Positions 25,408-34,628 of a stretch of DNA of 64,000 bases are shown here, in pieces. Origin of the DNA: an uncultured Cardiobacterium sp. (GTDB lineage: Bacteria; Pseudomonadota; Gammaproteobacteria; Cardiobacteriales; Cardiobacteriaceae). Every line of letters begins with the position of its first letter. Position 1 is the stretch's first letter. The DNA is taken from contig NZ_CALIZP010000090.1 of assembly GCF_938028825.1 (NCBI RefSeq), positions 1-64,000 of the forward strand, given 5' to 3'. Below the pieces are notes generated by a model. The model was not told where the DNA came from and did no database searches. It saw only the letters and a program-made list of their open reading frames with translations. Both the position numbers and the translations under genes were made by a program.

Positions 25408-26210
25408 GGTATGGTCTCCGGGGTTGGGGTGGGTTTGGGTTCACGAATGGCGCGGCGCGGCATGACGACGGCCGGAGCGCCGTCGGGGTCGTTGTACACG
25501 GCGGCTTCGACGCGGTAGATGCGTTCGATGGTTTCTTTTTGCAAGACATCGCGCGGCGCGCCTTGTGCCTGGATTTTGGCGTCCGCCAGCAGGATGATTT
25601 CGTCGGCGAACTGGGCGGCGAGGTTGAGGTCGTGCAGGATCATCAGGGTGATGAGGTCGCGCTCGCGGGTGTGGTGGCGCACGGCTTCAAGCAGCACGCA
25701 CTGGTGGTGCATGTCGAGCGCGCTCACCGGTTCGTCAAGCAGGAGGATTTCCGGGTCGCGCAGCAGGACTTGCGCGAACATGACCATTTGCCGCTGCCCG
25801 CCGGAGAGGGCAAGCACGTCGCGTCCGGCAAGGTGGGCGATGCCGAGGGTTTCCATCATGGCGGCGGCGAGGGCGAGTTGTTCGTCCGAGACGTGCATGG
25901 TGAGGTTCGTCATCTGGCCGAGCAGGACGATTTCGAGCGCGGTGAGCGAGGCGTCAACGACGGTATCCTGCGGCATGTAGCCGATGGGTTTGCGCCAGGC
26001 CATGTGATGGCCGTGGCTGAGGGTTTTGTCGCGGTAGCGGATGTGTCCGCTGTAGGGTAGTTCGGCAAAGAGGGTTTTGATGAGCGAGGATTTGCCTGCG
26101 CCGTTCGGCCCGAGGATGGCGTAGGTTTTGCCGTGGTGCAATTCAAGCGAGATGTTGTCGGCGACGCAGAGTTGGCCGCGATGGATGGTGAGGTGGTCTA
26201 TCTGCATCAT
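25404..26210 (-). CDS. ABC transporter ATPase, ferric-chelate type (FecE-like)
   Basis: A 268-residue ATPase: Walker A GPNGAGKSS, signature LSGGQRQM and Walker B EILLLDEPVSALD, followed by the D-loop and switch His (ILHDLN). It matches the FecE/FepC group that energises iron-siderophore or heme import. The start at MMQIDHLTIHRG overlaps the permease stop by 4 bases; the longer upstream frame is antisense-like Arg-rich sequence and was discarded. Confidence 0.92.
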   Translation of the reverse strand: MMQIDHLTIHRGQLCVADNISLELHHGKTYAILGPNGAGKSSLIKTLFAELPYSGHIRYRDKTLSHGHHMAWRKPIGYMPQDTVVDASLTALEIVLLGQMTNLTMHVSDEQLALAAAMMETLGIAHLAGRDVLALSGGQRQMVMFAQVLLRDPEILLLDEPVSALDMHHQCVLLEAVRHHTRERDLITLMILHDLNLAAQFADEIILLADAKIQAQGAPRDVLQKETIERIYRVEAAVYNDPDGAPAVVMPRRAIREPKPTPTPETIP

Positions 26211-27334
26211 GTGTTGGCCTTGCGCGAGAGGATGATCCAGAAGAAGAACGGCACACCGATGAAGGAGGTGATGATGCCGATGGGAAATTCCGCGCCTGGG
26301 TTGATGAGTTTGGAGAGGACGGAGGCGGCGGAGAGGAAGGCGGAGCCGGCGAGCATGGCGGTCGGCAGGAAGTAGCGCTGGTCTTCGCCGACGAGCATCC
26401 GCGCGACGTGCGGGGCGACGAGGCCGATGAAGCCGATGGTGCCGATGAAGCTGATGACGGTCGCGGTCATGACGGCGACGATGACGAGCACGCGCATTCT
26501 GAGCGCGGCGAGGTTCACACCCATGCTGGCAGCGCGTGCTTCGCCGAGACGCAGGGCGGTGAGTTGCCAGACGTTGGCGAAGAGCAGCAGGATGCAGATG
26601 AGGGTAACGGCAGCGGTAATGGCGAGGGTCTGCCATTTGGCTTTGCTAAGGGCGCCGAAGAGCCAGAAGAGGATTTTTTGCGATTCTTCCGGGGTAGCGA
26701 TGTATTGCATCAGCGAGGAGGCGGACTGGAAGATAAATAGCAGGGCGATGCCGACCAGCACCAGGGTGGATGAGGAGAAGCGGCGCATGGAGGCGAAGAT
26801 GAACATGATACCGGCGGCGAGCATGGTCATGAGGAAGGCGGATAGTGGCTGGGCGACGTACACGGAGAGGCCGAAGGTACCGAAAACAACGACAAGCGAG
26901 GCGCCGAAACCGGCGGCAGCGGCCATGCCGAGGGTGTAGGGGCTGGCCATGGGGTTGTTCAGCAGGGTCTGGATTTCCGCACCGCCCGCGCCAAGCGCTG
27001 CCCCGGCGACGAGCGCCATCAGGGCGATGGGCAGGCGCAGGTGGTTGACGATGATGTGGGTGATGTTGTCCACGCCGCCGATACCGAGCCATTGCTGGAA
27101 GCTGTGCCAGTGCAGGGCGAGGCTGCTTGCGCCCGCTTCCGGCGCGGTGTCGCGGAATTGCAGCAGGGCGTAGAGCACGTCTTTGGCGCTGATTTTGCCG
27201 CCAGCCGCGCCATTGGTGAGGTCGAGAATGAAGGTGATGAGGCAGAACACGATGAAGAGCAGCATGATGGTCCACCGCCGCTTTTCGCGGCGGCGGTGGG
27301 CGGCAATCGTGTCTTGAACGGTTTGCTGCGGCAC
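26207..27334 (-). CDS. FecCD-family ABC permease
   Basis: A 375-residue membrane permease with about 9-10 helices. The family motifs are LRLPIALMALVAGAALGAGG near residue 100, NNPMASPYTLGMAAAAGFGA after it, and GTIGFIGLVAPHVARMLVGE near residue 295, the ATPase-contact loop. These are the BtuC/FecCD marks of vitamin B12, heme and siderophore importers. It lies 3 bases after the binding-protein gene and overlaps the ATPase gene. Confidence 0.94.
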   Translation of the reverse strand: MPQQTVQDTIAAHRRREKRRWTIMLLFIVFCLITFILDLTNGAAGGKISAKDVLYALLQFRDTAPEAGASSLALHWHSFQQWLGIGGVDNITHIIVNHLRLPIALMALVAGAALGAGGAEIQTLLNNPMASPYTLGMAAAAGFGASLVVVFGTFGLSVYVAQPLSAFLMTMLAAGIMFIFASMRRFSSSTLVLVGIALLFIFQSASSLMQYIATPEESQKILFWLFGALSKAKWQTLAITAAVTLICILLLFANVWQLTALRLGEARAASMGVNLAALRMRVLVIVAVMTATVISFIGTIGFIGLVAPHVARMLVGEDQRYFLPTAMLAGSAFLSAASVLSKLINPGAEFPIGIITSFIGVPFFFWIILSRKANT

Positions 27335-27337
27335 GAA

Positions 27338-28435
27338 TTACTCCGCTTTCAGGAAGAAGGTGCCTTCCGGGGTGACCGGCAGATACTTCTTGTGGAAGTC
27401 GAGGTAGGTAGCGAGCGGGTCGACATCCTTGAAGGCATCGGGGTAGAGCGCTTTGGCGATGTACTGGATAGAGGCGGCATCGGCCAGTGTGCGCGAGGCG
27501 CCCTGATAGATGCCGTAGAGGCGGCCATCCTTGATGGCTGGCAGTTCCGCCCAGCCTTGGCGCGTCTTGTAGCCGTTCAGACGTTTCAGCGCTTCGTCTT
27601 TGGCGATGTTGATGCCCATCACCAGCGCCTGTTCGTTTTTCTTCAGCTCGGTTTCGCGTCCGCTGATGACGACGACTTCAGGTTTATCGACGATGACTTG
27701 TTCGGGGTTCATCGGGCCGGCGTATTCGACGTGGCCAACGGCGATGTTGCTGCCCATCGCCTGCTCGGCGAGCGGCCCCCACATGGTGTTACCGAAGCTG
27801 TTGCCGTATTCAGCCGGGCCTTTGTTGCCAAATTCAAGATAGATTTTCGGCTTGGGCTGGCCGGATTTTTCCACACGGCTGTGCACGTCTTTCACCACGC
27901 CTTCGTACCAGGCGGCGATTTCTTTCGCGCGCGCTTCCTGTCCGGTGATTTCGCCAAGGACGCGGGTACTTTCCAGATGCAGCGGCAGTTGTTCTTTGTT
28001 GTAGTCAAGGACGACGACGGGGATGCCCGCTTTTTCCAGCGGTTCGAGGTCGTCTTCAATCGCCTGCCATTGCCAGTCGGCAAGGACGACCAGATCCGGC
28101 TTCAGCGCCAGTACTTTTTCCACCGAGAAGGTGCCGACTTCAACTTCGCCCACATCGGCGAGTTCGTTCAGCTTCGGCAGCGCCTTGCTGTACACCTCCC
28201 AGCTGGCAGGCGTCCAGTCCGTCCACACGGCTTTCGAGAAGCCAACGACGTTATCCAGTGCTTTTTCACCGCCAACCGCGAGGTAATCGGTGTAGTAGAA
28301 ACCCAGCATGATGCGCTTCGCAGGCACATCCACTTTCACTTCGCGACCAAGCACATCTTTGATGGTCTTCACCTCGGCATGGGCGGCGGTCATGGTCGCC
28401 GCGACGACGGCAGCGGCAAGCAGTTTTTTCAGCAT
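27338..28435 (-). CDS. Periplasmic iron-chelate binding protein (first paralogue)
   Basis: A 365-residue class III (TroA-like) substrate-binding protein. Signal peptide MLKKLLAAAVVAATMTAAHA is followed by VKTIKDVLGREVKVDVPAKR, the usual opening of siderophore-binding proteins, then VLALKPDLVVLADWQWQ and KPKIYLEFGNKGPAEYG. It has no lipobox. AGGAGCTT gives the start. It immediately precedes the permease gene and shares long segments with the protein at 29163-30278. Confidence 0.9.
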   Translation of the reverse strand: MLKKLLAAAVVAATMTAAHAEVKTIKDVLGREVKVDVPAKRIMLGFYYTDYLAVGGEKALDNVVGFSKAVWTDWTPASWEVYSKALPKLNELADVGEVEVGTFSVEKVLALKPDLVVLADWQWQAIEDDLEPLEKAGIPVVVLDYNKEQLPLHLESTRVLGEITGQEARAKEIAAWYEGVVKDVHSRVEKSGQPKPKIYLEFGNKGPAEYGNSFGNTMWGPLAEQAMGSNIAVGHVEYAGPMNPEQVIVDKPEVVVISGRETELKKNEQALVMGINIAKDEALKRLNGYKTRQGWAELPAIKDGRLYGIYQGASRTLADAASIQYIAKALYPDAFKDVDPLATYLDFHKKYLPVTPEGTFFLKAE

Positions 28436-28514
28436 ATAAGCTCCTGTTGTGGGGAAAATGCGCCCGTGGGTAAAACCCGCCGCGCCCGGACGCAAGGCGC
28501 GCTGGCTTGGAAAA

Positions 28515-29099
28515 TCAGGCGGGATGGTAGGCAGCAATGTCCCAATAGGCGACATCGTAAAAACGCTGCATAAACGTGACCGGATCGGCGCAGAGCAAAT
28601 CAAGAAAAGCGGCGACGCTGTCGGCAATCCGCATCGAGCATTCTTCATGGTTGTAATAAAACACCTTGCCGCGATGCGCACCGGCGGTTGCCAGATAAAA
28701 ACGTTCCGGTGCCTGCCCGAAGCCGGCAAAGACAATGGCGCTGTCCCACCAGGTCGGGACGCCGTACACCGCATCCCCGTCTTCGCAGTTTTCGTCATCA
28801 AGCAGCAGCCATTCATAGAGCATGGCTTTTTCTGCCGCCATTTGCGCGAGCGGCAGGAAGAAAAAGCATTCGCCGGGATCGGCGCGGTTGGCGAAAAGCT
28901 GTAAACCGTCGCTTTCCCGATAGAGCGTGGGCAAAACCGCATCACAACCCTGCAAGGCAGTTTCCAGCGCGGCAACGGCGGCAGCGGATGCGGGCGGAAA
29001 CGTGATATGACGGAGCGGAATGACGCCGCCGCCCGCTTCCGCATTGTTGACGAAATGCGGATTGGGCGCGGCGAGCAGGGTGTGCAGGGATTCAAGCAT
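28515..29099 (-). CDS. SMI1/KNR4 (SUKH)-like protein
   Basis: A 194-residue cytoplasmic protein. The middle (LPTLYRESDGLQLFANR, FFFLPLAQMAAEKAMLYEWL, TWWDSAIVFAGFGQAPERFYL and FYYNHEECSM) fits the SUKH fold, whose bacterial members are often immunity proteins against polymorphic toxins. No toxin gene is next to it. It is placed between the two iron-binding-protein genes on the same strand. The start is MLESLHTLL. Its role in this operon is unexplained. Confidence 0.65.
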   Translation of the reverse strand: MLESLHTLLAAPNPHFVNNAEAGGGVIPLRHITFPPASAAAVAALETALQGCDAVLPTLYRESDGLQLFANRADPGECFFFLPLAQMAAEKAMLYEWLLLDDENCEDGDAVYGVPTWWDSAIVFAGFGQAPERFYLATAGAHRGKVFYYNHEECSMRIADSVAAFLDLLCADPVTFMQRFYDVAYWDIAAYHPA

Positions 29100-29162
29100 G
29101 GGGATTACTCTCGCTGAGATGAACGAAAGCCGCGTGGTTACGCCGCTTGGCGGCATTTGCCA

Positions 29163-30278
29163 TTACCGTTGCGGATACAGGAAAAACGTCCCCTGCGGCA
29201 CGACCGGCAGGTATTCGCGATAGAAATCCTGCCAAGTTTTGTCCGGATCGACATCGGCGAACACCTGCGGATACAGTGCCTTCGCCATGAATTGTACCGC
29301 CGCCAGGTCGGTAATCGAGCGCGAGGCGGTGTGGTAAAGGCCATAGACGCGGTTGTTCTGCACCGCCGGCAGGCTGTCCCAGCCGATGCGCTTGATGAAG
29401 CCGGCGAGGCGCTGCCGCGCGTCTGCTTCACTGATGCCGATGCCCATCGACATCACATTGGGATTGGTGTCGTGTTCCAGTTCCGTGCCGGAAATCATGA
29501 TGACATCAGGACGGGCGACCAGTAATTGCTCGGCGGAAATCGTGCCCCAGGTTTTGATATGCGGTGCGCTGACGTTATCGCCGCCGACGGTATCGGCAAT
29601 CGCGCCCCACATGTTTTTGCCAAAGGTAAAGCTGTATTCCTCCGGTCCTTTATTGCCGAATTCGATATAGATTTTCGGCTTGGGCAGATTGGCCGCTTTG
29701 ACCCGCTTTTGAATATCGGCGATACCGTCGGCATATGCCCGGGCAATCTTTTCCGCACGCGCTTCCGTGCCCGCCAGTTGCCCGAAAATACGGATGCTCT
29801 GCGTATGGTTTTCAACGGTCTGATCATTGAAATCGACCACGACCACCGGAATGCCCGCTTCCTCAAAACGCGGCAATTCCGCCGCCAGCGCCTCGTATTG
29901 AATCTTCGGAATCACCAGCACATCGGGTTTCAGCGCCAGCGCCTTTTCCGTGGAGAAAGTATTGCTGATGACGTAGCCGACATCGTCAATGTCTTTTAAG
30001 AATGGCATCTTTTCCGTAAATTGTGCCCAGCTGCCGGGATTGAATTTTTCCCAGAACTCACGCGAAATGCCAACAACGTTGCGGAAATTGTCCGCGCCGG
30101 TCGCAGCAATATAATCCGGGTAATAAAAGGTGAGAATAGCGCGCTTGACCGGCACATCCACCGCCACTTCGCGCCCCAGCACATCTTTAATCTGCTTCAC
30201 CTCCGCCTGTGCCGCGAGCACGGCAAACGCCGCGCCGCAAAATACCAATTTTGCTAAATTCATCAATGGTTTCAACAT
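29163..30278 (-). CDS. Periplasmic iron-chelate binding protein (second paralogue)
   Basis: A 371-residue protein closely similar to 27338-28435: VKQIKDVLGREVAVDVPVKR, ALALKPDVLVIPKIQYE, KPKIYIEFGNKGPEEY. The signal peptide is MLKPLMNLAKLVFCGAAFAV ... AAQA. The start has GGGGAG upstream and its own promoter. The two copies have diverged in the region that lines the ligand cleft, so they may bind different chelates for the same permease. Confidence 0.9.
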   Translation of the reverse strand: MLKPLMNLAKLVFCGAAFAVLAAQAEVKQIKDVLGREVAVDVPVKRAILTFYYPDYIAATGADNFRNVVGISREFWEKFNPGSWAQFTEKMPFLKDIDDVGYVISNTFSTEKALALKPDVLVIPKIQYEALAAELPRFEEAGIPVVVVDFNDQTVENHTQSIRIFGQLAGTEARAEKIARAYADGIADIQKRVKAANLPKPKIYIEFGNKGPEEYSFTFGKNMWGAIADTVGGDNVSAPHIKTWGTISAEQLLVARPDVIMISGTELEHDTNPNVMSMGIGISEADARQRLAGFIKRIGWDSLPAVQNNRVYGLYHTASRSITDLAAVQFMAKALYPQVFADVDPDKTWQDFYREYLPVVPQGTFFLYPQR

Positions 30279-30306
30279 GGATACTCCCCGGCTAAAAATG
30301 CGACGC

Positions 30307-30335
30307 ATCATGCCCAGTGCTAAGCCTAATGTCAA
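30307..30335 (-). promoter_or_regulatory. Promoter of the iron-chelate operon
   Basis: On the minus strand a perfect TTGACA (30335-30330), 17-base spacer and CATGAT (30312-30307), 28 bases before the start codon. I looked for a Fur box here and did not find a convincing one. Confidence 0.65.
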
Positions 30336-30440
30336 TAAATCGCATTTGTACGCAGACCTCCATACAGGAAGCAAAATGGCATAAATCTTGCTGATGTTTT
30401 ACAGATTGTTAATATTCAGCCTTTCCGCGATAATAACGCC

Positions 30441-31841
30441 ATGAATTACCTCGCCCCCGAATTCATTGCCGCCTTCCTGCTCTTCCTTGCGCTGTACTGG
30501 AGCCAGCGCGAGCGCGTCGTCGTGCAAAACCGCCTGCTGCTTGCCGCCAGCTACCTGCTGGTCGCGACATACAGCTTCCTTTTTGTCCTCGAACTCGTCG
30601 CCTACTCCGCCTTCATCTACCTCGCCGCGCGTCACATCCAGCGCAGCCGCAACAAAAAATACCTCGCTGCCGCCATCGCCATTGCCGTCGCCCACCTCGC
30701 GCTGATGAAATATCTCGACTTCTTCCGCAGCGCCAGCCAGATCCTGCTGCACACCATCGGTATCCGCTGGAACCTGCCCGCCGCCGAAATCGCCCTGCCC
30801 ATTGGCATCTCCTACTACACCTTCCAGTCCATCACCTACCTCGTCGCCGCCTGGCGCGTGCAAATCGTTGCCGAAAAACCCGAACGCCTTGCCCTCTACC
30901 TCGCCTTCTTCCCCACCCTGCTGGCCGGTCCCATCTGCCGCGCCGGCGACATGCTGCCGCAATACGCTGCCACCGCGCCGCGCGCCGTCGGCGAGACCGG
31001 CCGCATCTTCATTCTCCTGATCAGCGCCCTCGTCAAACTGCTGTGGCTGAACGCTTGGCTGGAAGAAAACTGGACGACGCCCATCCTCGGCAACCCTGAG
31101 CAGTACCAGCCCATCGAAGTCCTCGCCGGACTCTACGCCTACACCCTCTACATCTACCTCAACTTTTCCGGCTACACCGAACTCGTCACCGCCTTTGCCC
31201 TGCTGCTCGGCATCCGCGTCGCCGAGAACTTCAACCTGCCCTACGCCGCCACCAACCTGCGTGACTTCTGGCAGCGCTGGCACATCAGCCTCTCCACCTG
31301 GATACGCGACTACCTCTACATCCCGCTTGGCGGCAACCGCCACGGCTTCCTGCGCACCCAAGTGAACCTCACCATCGCCATGCTGCTCTCCGGCCTGTGG
31401 CACGGCGCAAGCGGCAACTACCTCATCTGGGGCGCGATGCACGCCGCCGGCATCATCGTGCTCAACAGCTGCGACCGTCTCATGGGCAAAAACGCCGTCG
31501 CCACCCTGAGCCCGGCGCTGGCGCGCTACGGCACCATCCATTACATCGTCCTCACCTGGGCCGTCTTCTACAAAAACGACGCCGACAACACCCGCGCCAT
31601 CTTCCGCGCCCTCGGCGGCAACCTCACCCTGGACGCACCCGCGCGCGCGCTCACCTTCGTCCTCGCCTTCAACCTCCTCCTCTACTTCTACCCGAAAAGC
31701 GCGGGCTGGCAGACACTCGCCGCCAACCTGTGGCGCCGCCTGCCGTGGCACAGCCAGGCGCTGCTCTTCACCCTCATCCTCGTGACCATCGCCGCCTACG
31801 CCCCCGGCGGCATCCCGAACATCCTCTACGCCGACTACTGA
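30441..31841 (+). CDS. MBOAT-family O-acyltransferase (PatA/AlgI-like)
   Basis: A 466-residue membrane protein with about 10-12 helices. Typical MBOAT elements are ALPIGISYYTFQSITYLVAA, FPTLLAGPICR, FWQRWHISLSTWIRDYLYIP and the invariant catalytic His in LLSGLWHGASGNYLIWGAMH. It probably transfers acetyl groups across the inner membrane. The paired SGNH gene 9 bases downstream suggests a PatA/PatB-type system for peptidoglycan O-acetylation, or acetylation of another surface polymer. Confidence 0.9.
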   Translation: MNYLAPEFIAAFLLFLALYWSQRERVVVQNRLLLAASYLLVATYSFLFVLELVAYSAFIYLAARHIQRSRNKKYLAAAIAIAVAHLALMKYLDFFRSASQILLHTIGIRWNLPAAEIALPIGISYYTFQSITYLVAAWRVQIVAEKPERLALYLAFFPTLLAGPICRAGDMLPQYAATAPRAVGETGRIFILLISALVKLLWLNAWLEENWTTPILGNPEQYQPIEVLAGLYAYTLYIYLNFSGYTELVTAFALLLGIRVAENFNLPYAATNLRDFWQRWHISLSTWIRDYLYIPLGGNRHGFLRTQVNLTIAMLLSGLWHGASGNYLIWGAMHAAGIIVLNSCDRLMGKNAVATLSPALARYGTIHYIVLTWAVFYKNDADNTRAIFRALGGNLTLDAPARALTFVLAFNLLLYFYPKSAGWQTLAANLWRRLPWHSQALLFTLILVTIAAYAPGGIPNILYADY

Positions 31842-31850
31842 GACACCGCC

Positions 31851-33467
31851 ATGCCCACCCGCACCCTGAAAATCCTCGCCACCCTCGCCACCACCTGCCT
31901 CCTTGCCCTGTGGCTGATGCAGCAGGGCATTGAGCAATACTGGCAACAAACCTACTACCGCGCCTCACCGCTCGCCGGCTTACAGCACTTTGCCGTGTGG
32001 CGCAGCGGCGACCGCCTCAAACACGCCCTCTACGCCCTGCTCGGCGCGGGCGGCAAAGAAGCGCAGCACGACCCCGTTACCATCCCGCAAACCCTCGCCG
32101 CCAAACCCACGCCCCAACCAAGCCCCACGCCGCCTGCCCCCGTCGCACCGCCGCCTCCGCCCGCACCCGTGCTGCCCGTGCCGGAAGACAACCACAGCGC
32201 CCTGTGGGCAACCCTCGCCCCCGCCGCGCTGCCCGCCATCACCGCCGACACCTACACCGCCCAATACGACCCGCTCGCCCTGGCCCGCCTGCGCCCGCTC
32301 GCGGACGAAACAGCGGCAGAAGCATCACCCCTTGCCGACAACGACGAAACAGCGGCAGAAGAAACCCTCATCGCCGCCGACGACAGCGACGACAACAGCG
32401 ACTCCGGCGACATCGCCACCGGCGACAGCGACGGCGAAGCAGACGACAACGACTGGCACCGCGCCCTCGCCGCCGCCCTCGCCGCACAACACCCCATCCA
32501 CGCCCGCACCTACCTCGGCGACAACGACGGCTGGCACACCAACATCATCAACCGCACCCCGGCATACGCCTTCGCCGAACCTGTTGCCGACCCCGTGCCC
32601 GGCAGCCTGCTCGACCTCGTCATCCCCGGTGCCACCGCCGCGCCAACCCCGCCCCTCATCTGGCAAGACGAAGACGGCGATGCCGCAGATGCCGCAGACG
32701 ACGCCGCGCTATCCGCCGACACAAGCGACGACACCGCACTATCTGCCGATGCAAGCGACGACACCGCCCCGCCTGTCGCCACAAACGGCGACAACGGCGA
32801 CACCCAACCTCCCGCCGGCCCCGGCGACGCCATCCACCTCGGCGCGGACGACCGCGTCCTGCTCATCGGCGACTCCATGATGAAATCGCTGGCGCCGCAC
32901 ATCCAGCGCGAACTGCTGAGCCGCCATCACATCAAAAGCATGAACCACGGCAAGCCCAGCAGCGGCCTGCGCTACCCCGCCTACTACAACTGGCCGGAAA
33001 ACCTCGGCACCCTGCTTGATGAAAACCCGGACGTGCGCCTCATCGTCGTCATGCTCGGCGCGAACGACCCGCAAAACACGCCGAACCCTGCCGCGCCAAA
33101 AGAAAACCTGCACTTCGGTACCCCCGAATGGGAAACCTACTACCGGGGCGAAATCCGCAAAATCCTCACGATTGCCGCCGCGCACAATGTCAAAACCCTG
33201 TGGATAGGCCCGCCGCTGATGAAAAGCCCGAAATACAGCAACAAAATCAGCTATCTGGACAGCCTCATCGCCGACGAAGTCGGAAAAGCCGAGCAGCACT
33301 ACCAGAACACCAACCGCCTGTTTGCAAAAAGCGACGGCAGCTACACCGCCTACCTGCCGGACGAGAGCGGCAAACCCGTGGCGGTGCGCAAAAGCGACGG
33401 CATCCACTTCACCACCCAGGGCGAAAAAATCCTCACCCGCCACATCCTCGCCCGCATCAATCCCTGA
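31851..33467 (+). CDS. SGNH/DUF459-type protein with long acidic linker
   Basis: A 538-residue protein: an N-terminal signal anchor (LATTCLLALWLMQ), a Pro-rich then Asp/Ala-rich linker of about 230 residues containing near-repeats such as DDTALSAD and DETAAE, and a C-terminal SGNH hydrolase domain from about residue 335. The latter has VLLIGDSMMKSL (block I Ser), VMLGANDPQ (Asn) and KSDGIHFTTQGEK (Asp-His). It fits DUF459/PatB-like O-acetyl transferases or esterases and is cotranscribed with the MBOAT gene. The linker length suggests that the catalytic domain reaches across the periplasm. Confidence 0.85.
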   Translation: MPTRTLKILATLATTCLLALWLMQQGIEQYWQQTYYRASPLAGLQHFAVWRSGDRLKHALYALLGAGGKEAQHDPVTIPQTLAAKPTPQPSPTPPAPVAPPPPPAPVLPVPEDNHSALWATLAPAALPAITADTYTAQYDPLALARLRPLADETAAEASPLADNDETAAEETLIAADDSDDNSDSGDIATGDSDGEADDNDWHRALAAALAAQHPIHARTYLGDNDGWHTNIINRTPAYAFAEPVADPVPGSLLDLVIPGATAAPTPPLIWQDEDGDAADAADDAALSADTSDDTALSADASDDTAPPVATNGDNGDTQPPAGPGDAIHLGADDRVLLIGDSMMKSLAPHIQRELLSRHHIKSMNHGKPSSGLRYPAYYNWPENLGTLLDENPDVRLIVVMLGANDPQNTPNPAAPKENLHFGTPEWETYYRGEIRKILTIAAAHNVKTLWIGPPLMKSPKYSNKISYLDSLIADEVGKAEQHYQNTNRLFAKSDGSYTAYLPDESGKPVAVRKSDGIHFTTQGEKILTRHILARINP

Positions 33468-33510
33468 GCGGCGCGCCCCGCCCGCTGCCGGGCCAACCGT
33501 AGCCAGTCGG

Positions 33511-34479
33511 TCAGTCCGGCACAATCACATCATCAATGGGGCGGCGGCGCGAACAGGCGGCCTTGCGGGCATAGCCGATGCGCAGCAGGATTTGCGGATG
33601 GTGGCCGTCAATGGGCAAGTTTTCCCGCAACCCGGCGCGCAGGGCTGCCACTTCGCAAGGCTGGTTCAGGAAGGCGGTGGCGATGCCCGCCGCCGTGGCG
33701 CGCAAAAGCAGGCGTTGCAGAACGCGGCCTGCCGCAACATGCGCGGCATGGTCGTCGCTGCCGCTCGTTATCAACAGCAGGTGCGAGGCGGCGGCAAGGT
33801 GTTTCGCGTCGGTCCTGTTTTGGGTTCTGGCGTTCAGCATGACGCGAACGATGATTTTGGCCAGCCAGCGCGGCAGGTCGGGCGCACCCAGTACGGCATT
33901 GCTGAGGCCGTCGCCCGTGCGCTCGCTGTCGGCCCGGTTGTAGCGTATCCACGTCAGCAGTTCCCTTTTGAAGGCGCGGTCGTGCATTTGCACCTCGTTG
34001 CCGCGCCGCACCGCGTCGGCCAGCAGGCGGTAGGCGGCGGTGTCGCGGGCAAAGGCATGAACAGGCGTTGCTGCCGTCGCTTCGCCGAGCAGGGTTTGCA
34101 GGCTGTCCGCCGCGACGGTGCGGCCGTCGCCGGTCGTGCGGTTGGTCTGGCGGTGCGGGATGCAGGCGGCGAGCGGGTCGGGGCGGATGGCGTCATCGCG
34201 GCGGAGTTGCACGGCAATGCTGCCGTCGGGGTCGAGCGTGGCCGTTGCCGCGTAATGCAGGGTAGTGGCGTACAGGCAGAGGTTTTCCAGCGCGCAGCCG
34301 AGGCTGATGAAGCCTTCGCGGTTGCCGCCATCCACGGCGGGCAGGGCGCGGCTGTCGTCGGGCAGGATGGTGATGCCGCCGGCGGTCGGGCGGAACCGCC
34401 AGGGCTGGCTGTTGTGTCCCGAAGGCGCGCGGGTGGCGGCGGCGACGAGCAGGCGGAAATCGGTATCGTGGGCGTACAT
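33511..34479 (-). CDS. Acg-type nitroreductase-family protein
   Basis: A 322-residue protein with APSGHNSQPWRFRP at the N-terminus, EGFISLGCALENLCLYAT after it, and a C-terminal AGRVLQRLLLRATAAGIATA segment followed by LRIGYARKA. This is the FMN-binding nitroreductase fold in the longer Acg-like form. The substrate is unknown. Transcribed away from the Bcr/CflA gene. Confidence 0.82.
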   Translation of the reverse strand: MYAHDTDFRLLVAAATRAPSGHNSQPWRFRPTAGGITILPDDSRALPAVDGGNREGFISLGCALENLCLYATTLHYAATATLDPDGSIAVQLRRDDAIRPDPLAACIPHRQTNRTTGDGRTVAADSLQTLLGEATAATPVHAFARDTAAYRLLADAVRRGNEVQMHDRAFKRELLTWIRYNRADSERTGDGLSNAVLGAPDLPRWLAKIIVRVMLNARTQNRTDAKHLAAASHLLLITSGSDDHAAHVAAGRVLQRLLLRATAAGIATAFLNQPCEVAALRAGLRENLPIDGHHPQILLRIGYARKAACSRRRPIDDVIVPD

Positions 34480-34628
34480 GTTGACCTCTCTTGCAGTTGC
34501 GGCGGCGTCATTAAAGCACTTTTCGGCGGCATTGATGCACGGCGCTCATAACCCCTAACGACGCCGCCCGGTTTATCCGCCTGCCGCCGCTGCCTACAAT
34601 GCCCGCCCCAATCACCACCGGAGCCCCC

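Noticed and set aside
26211..26636. N-terminal extension of the ABC ATPase
   Set aside because: It is Arg/His-rich sequence read out of frame from the permease gene. The real start overlaps the permease stop by 4 bases.
30300..30400. Fur box before the iron-chelate operon
   Set aside because: The AATGCGATTTATTGACATT region is AT-rich but does not match the GATAATGATAATCATTATC consensus well enough to claim.
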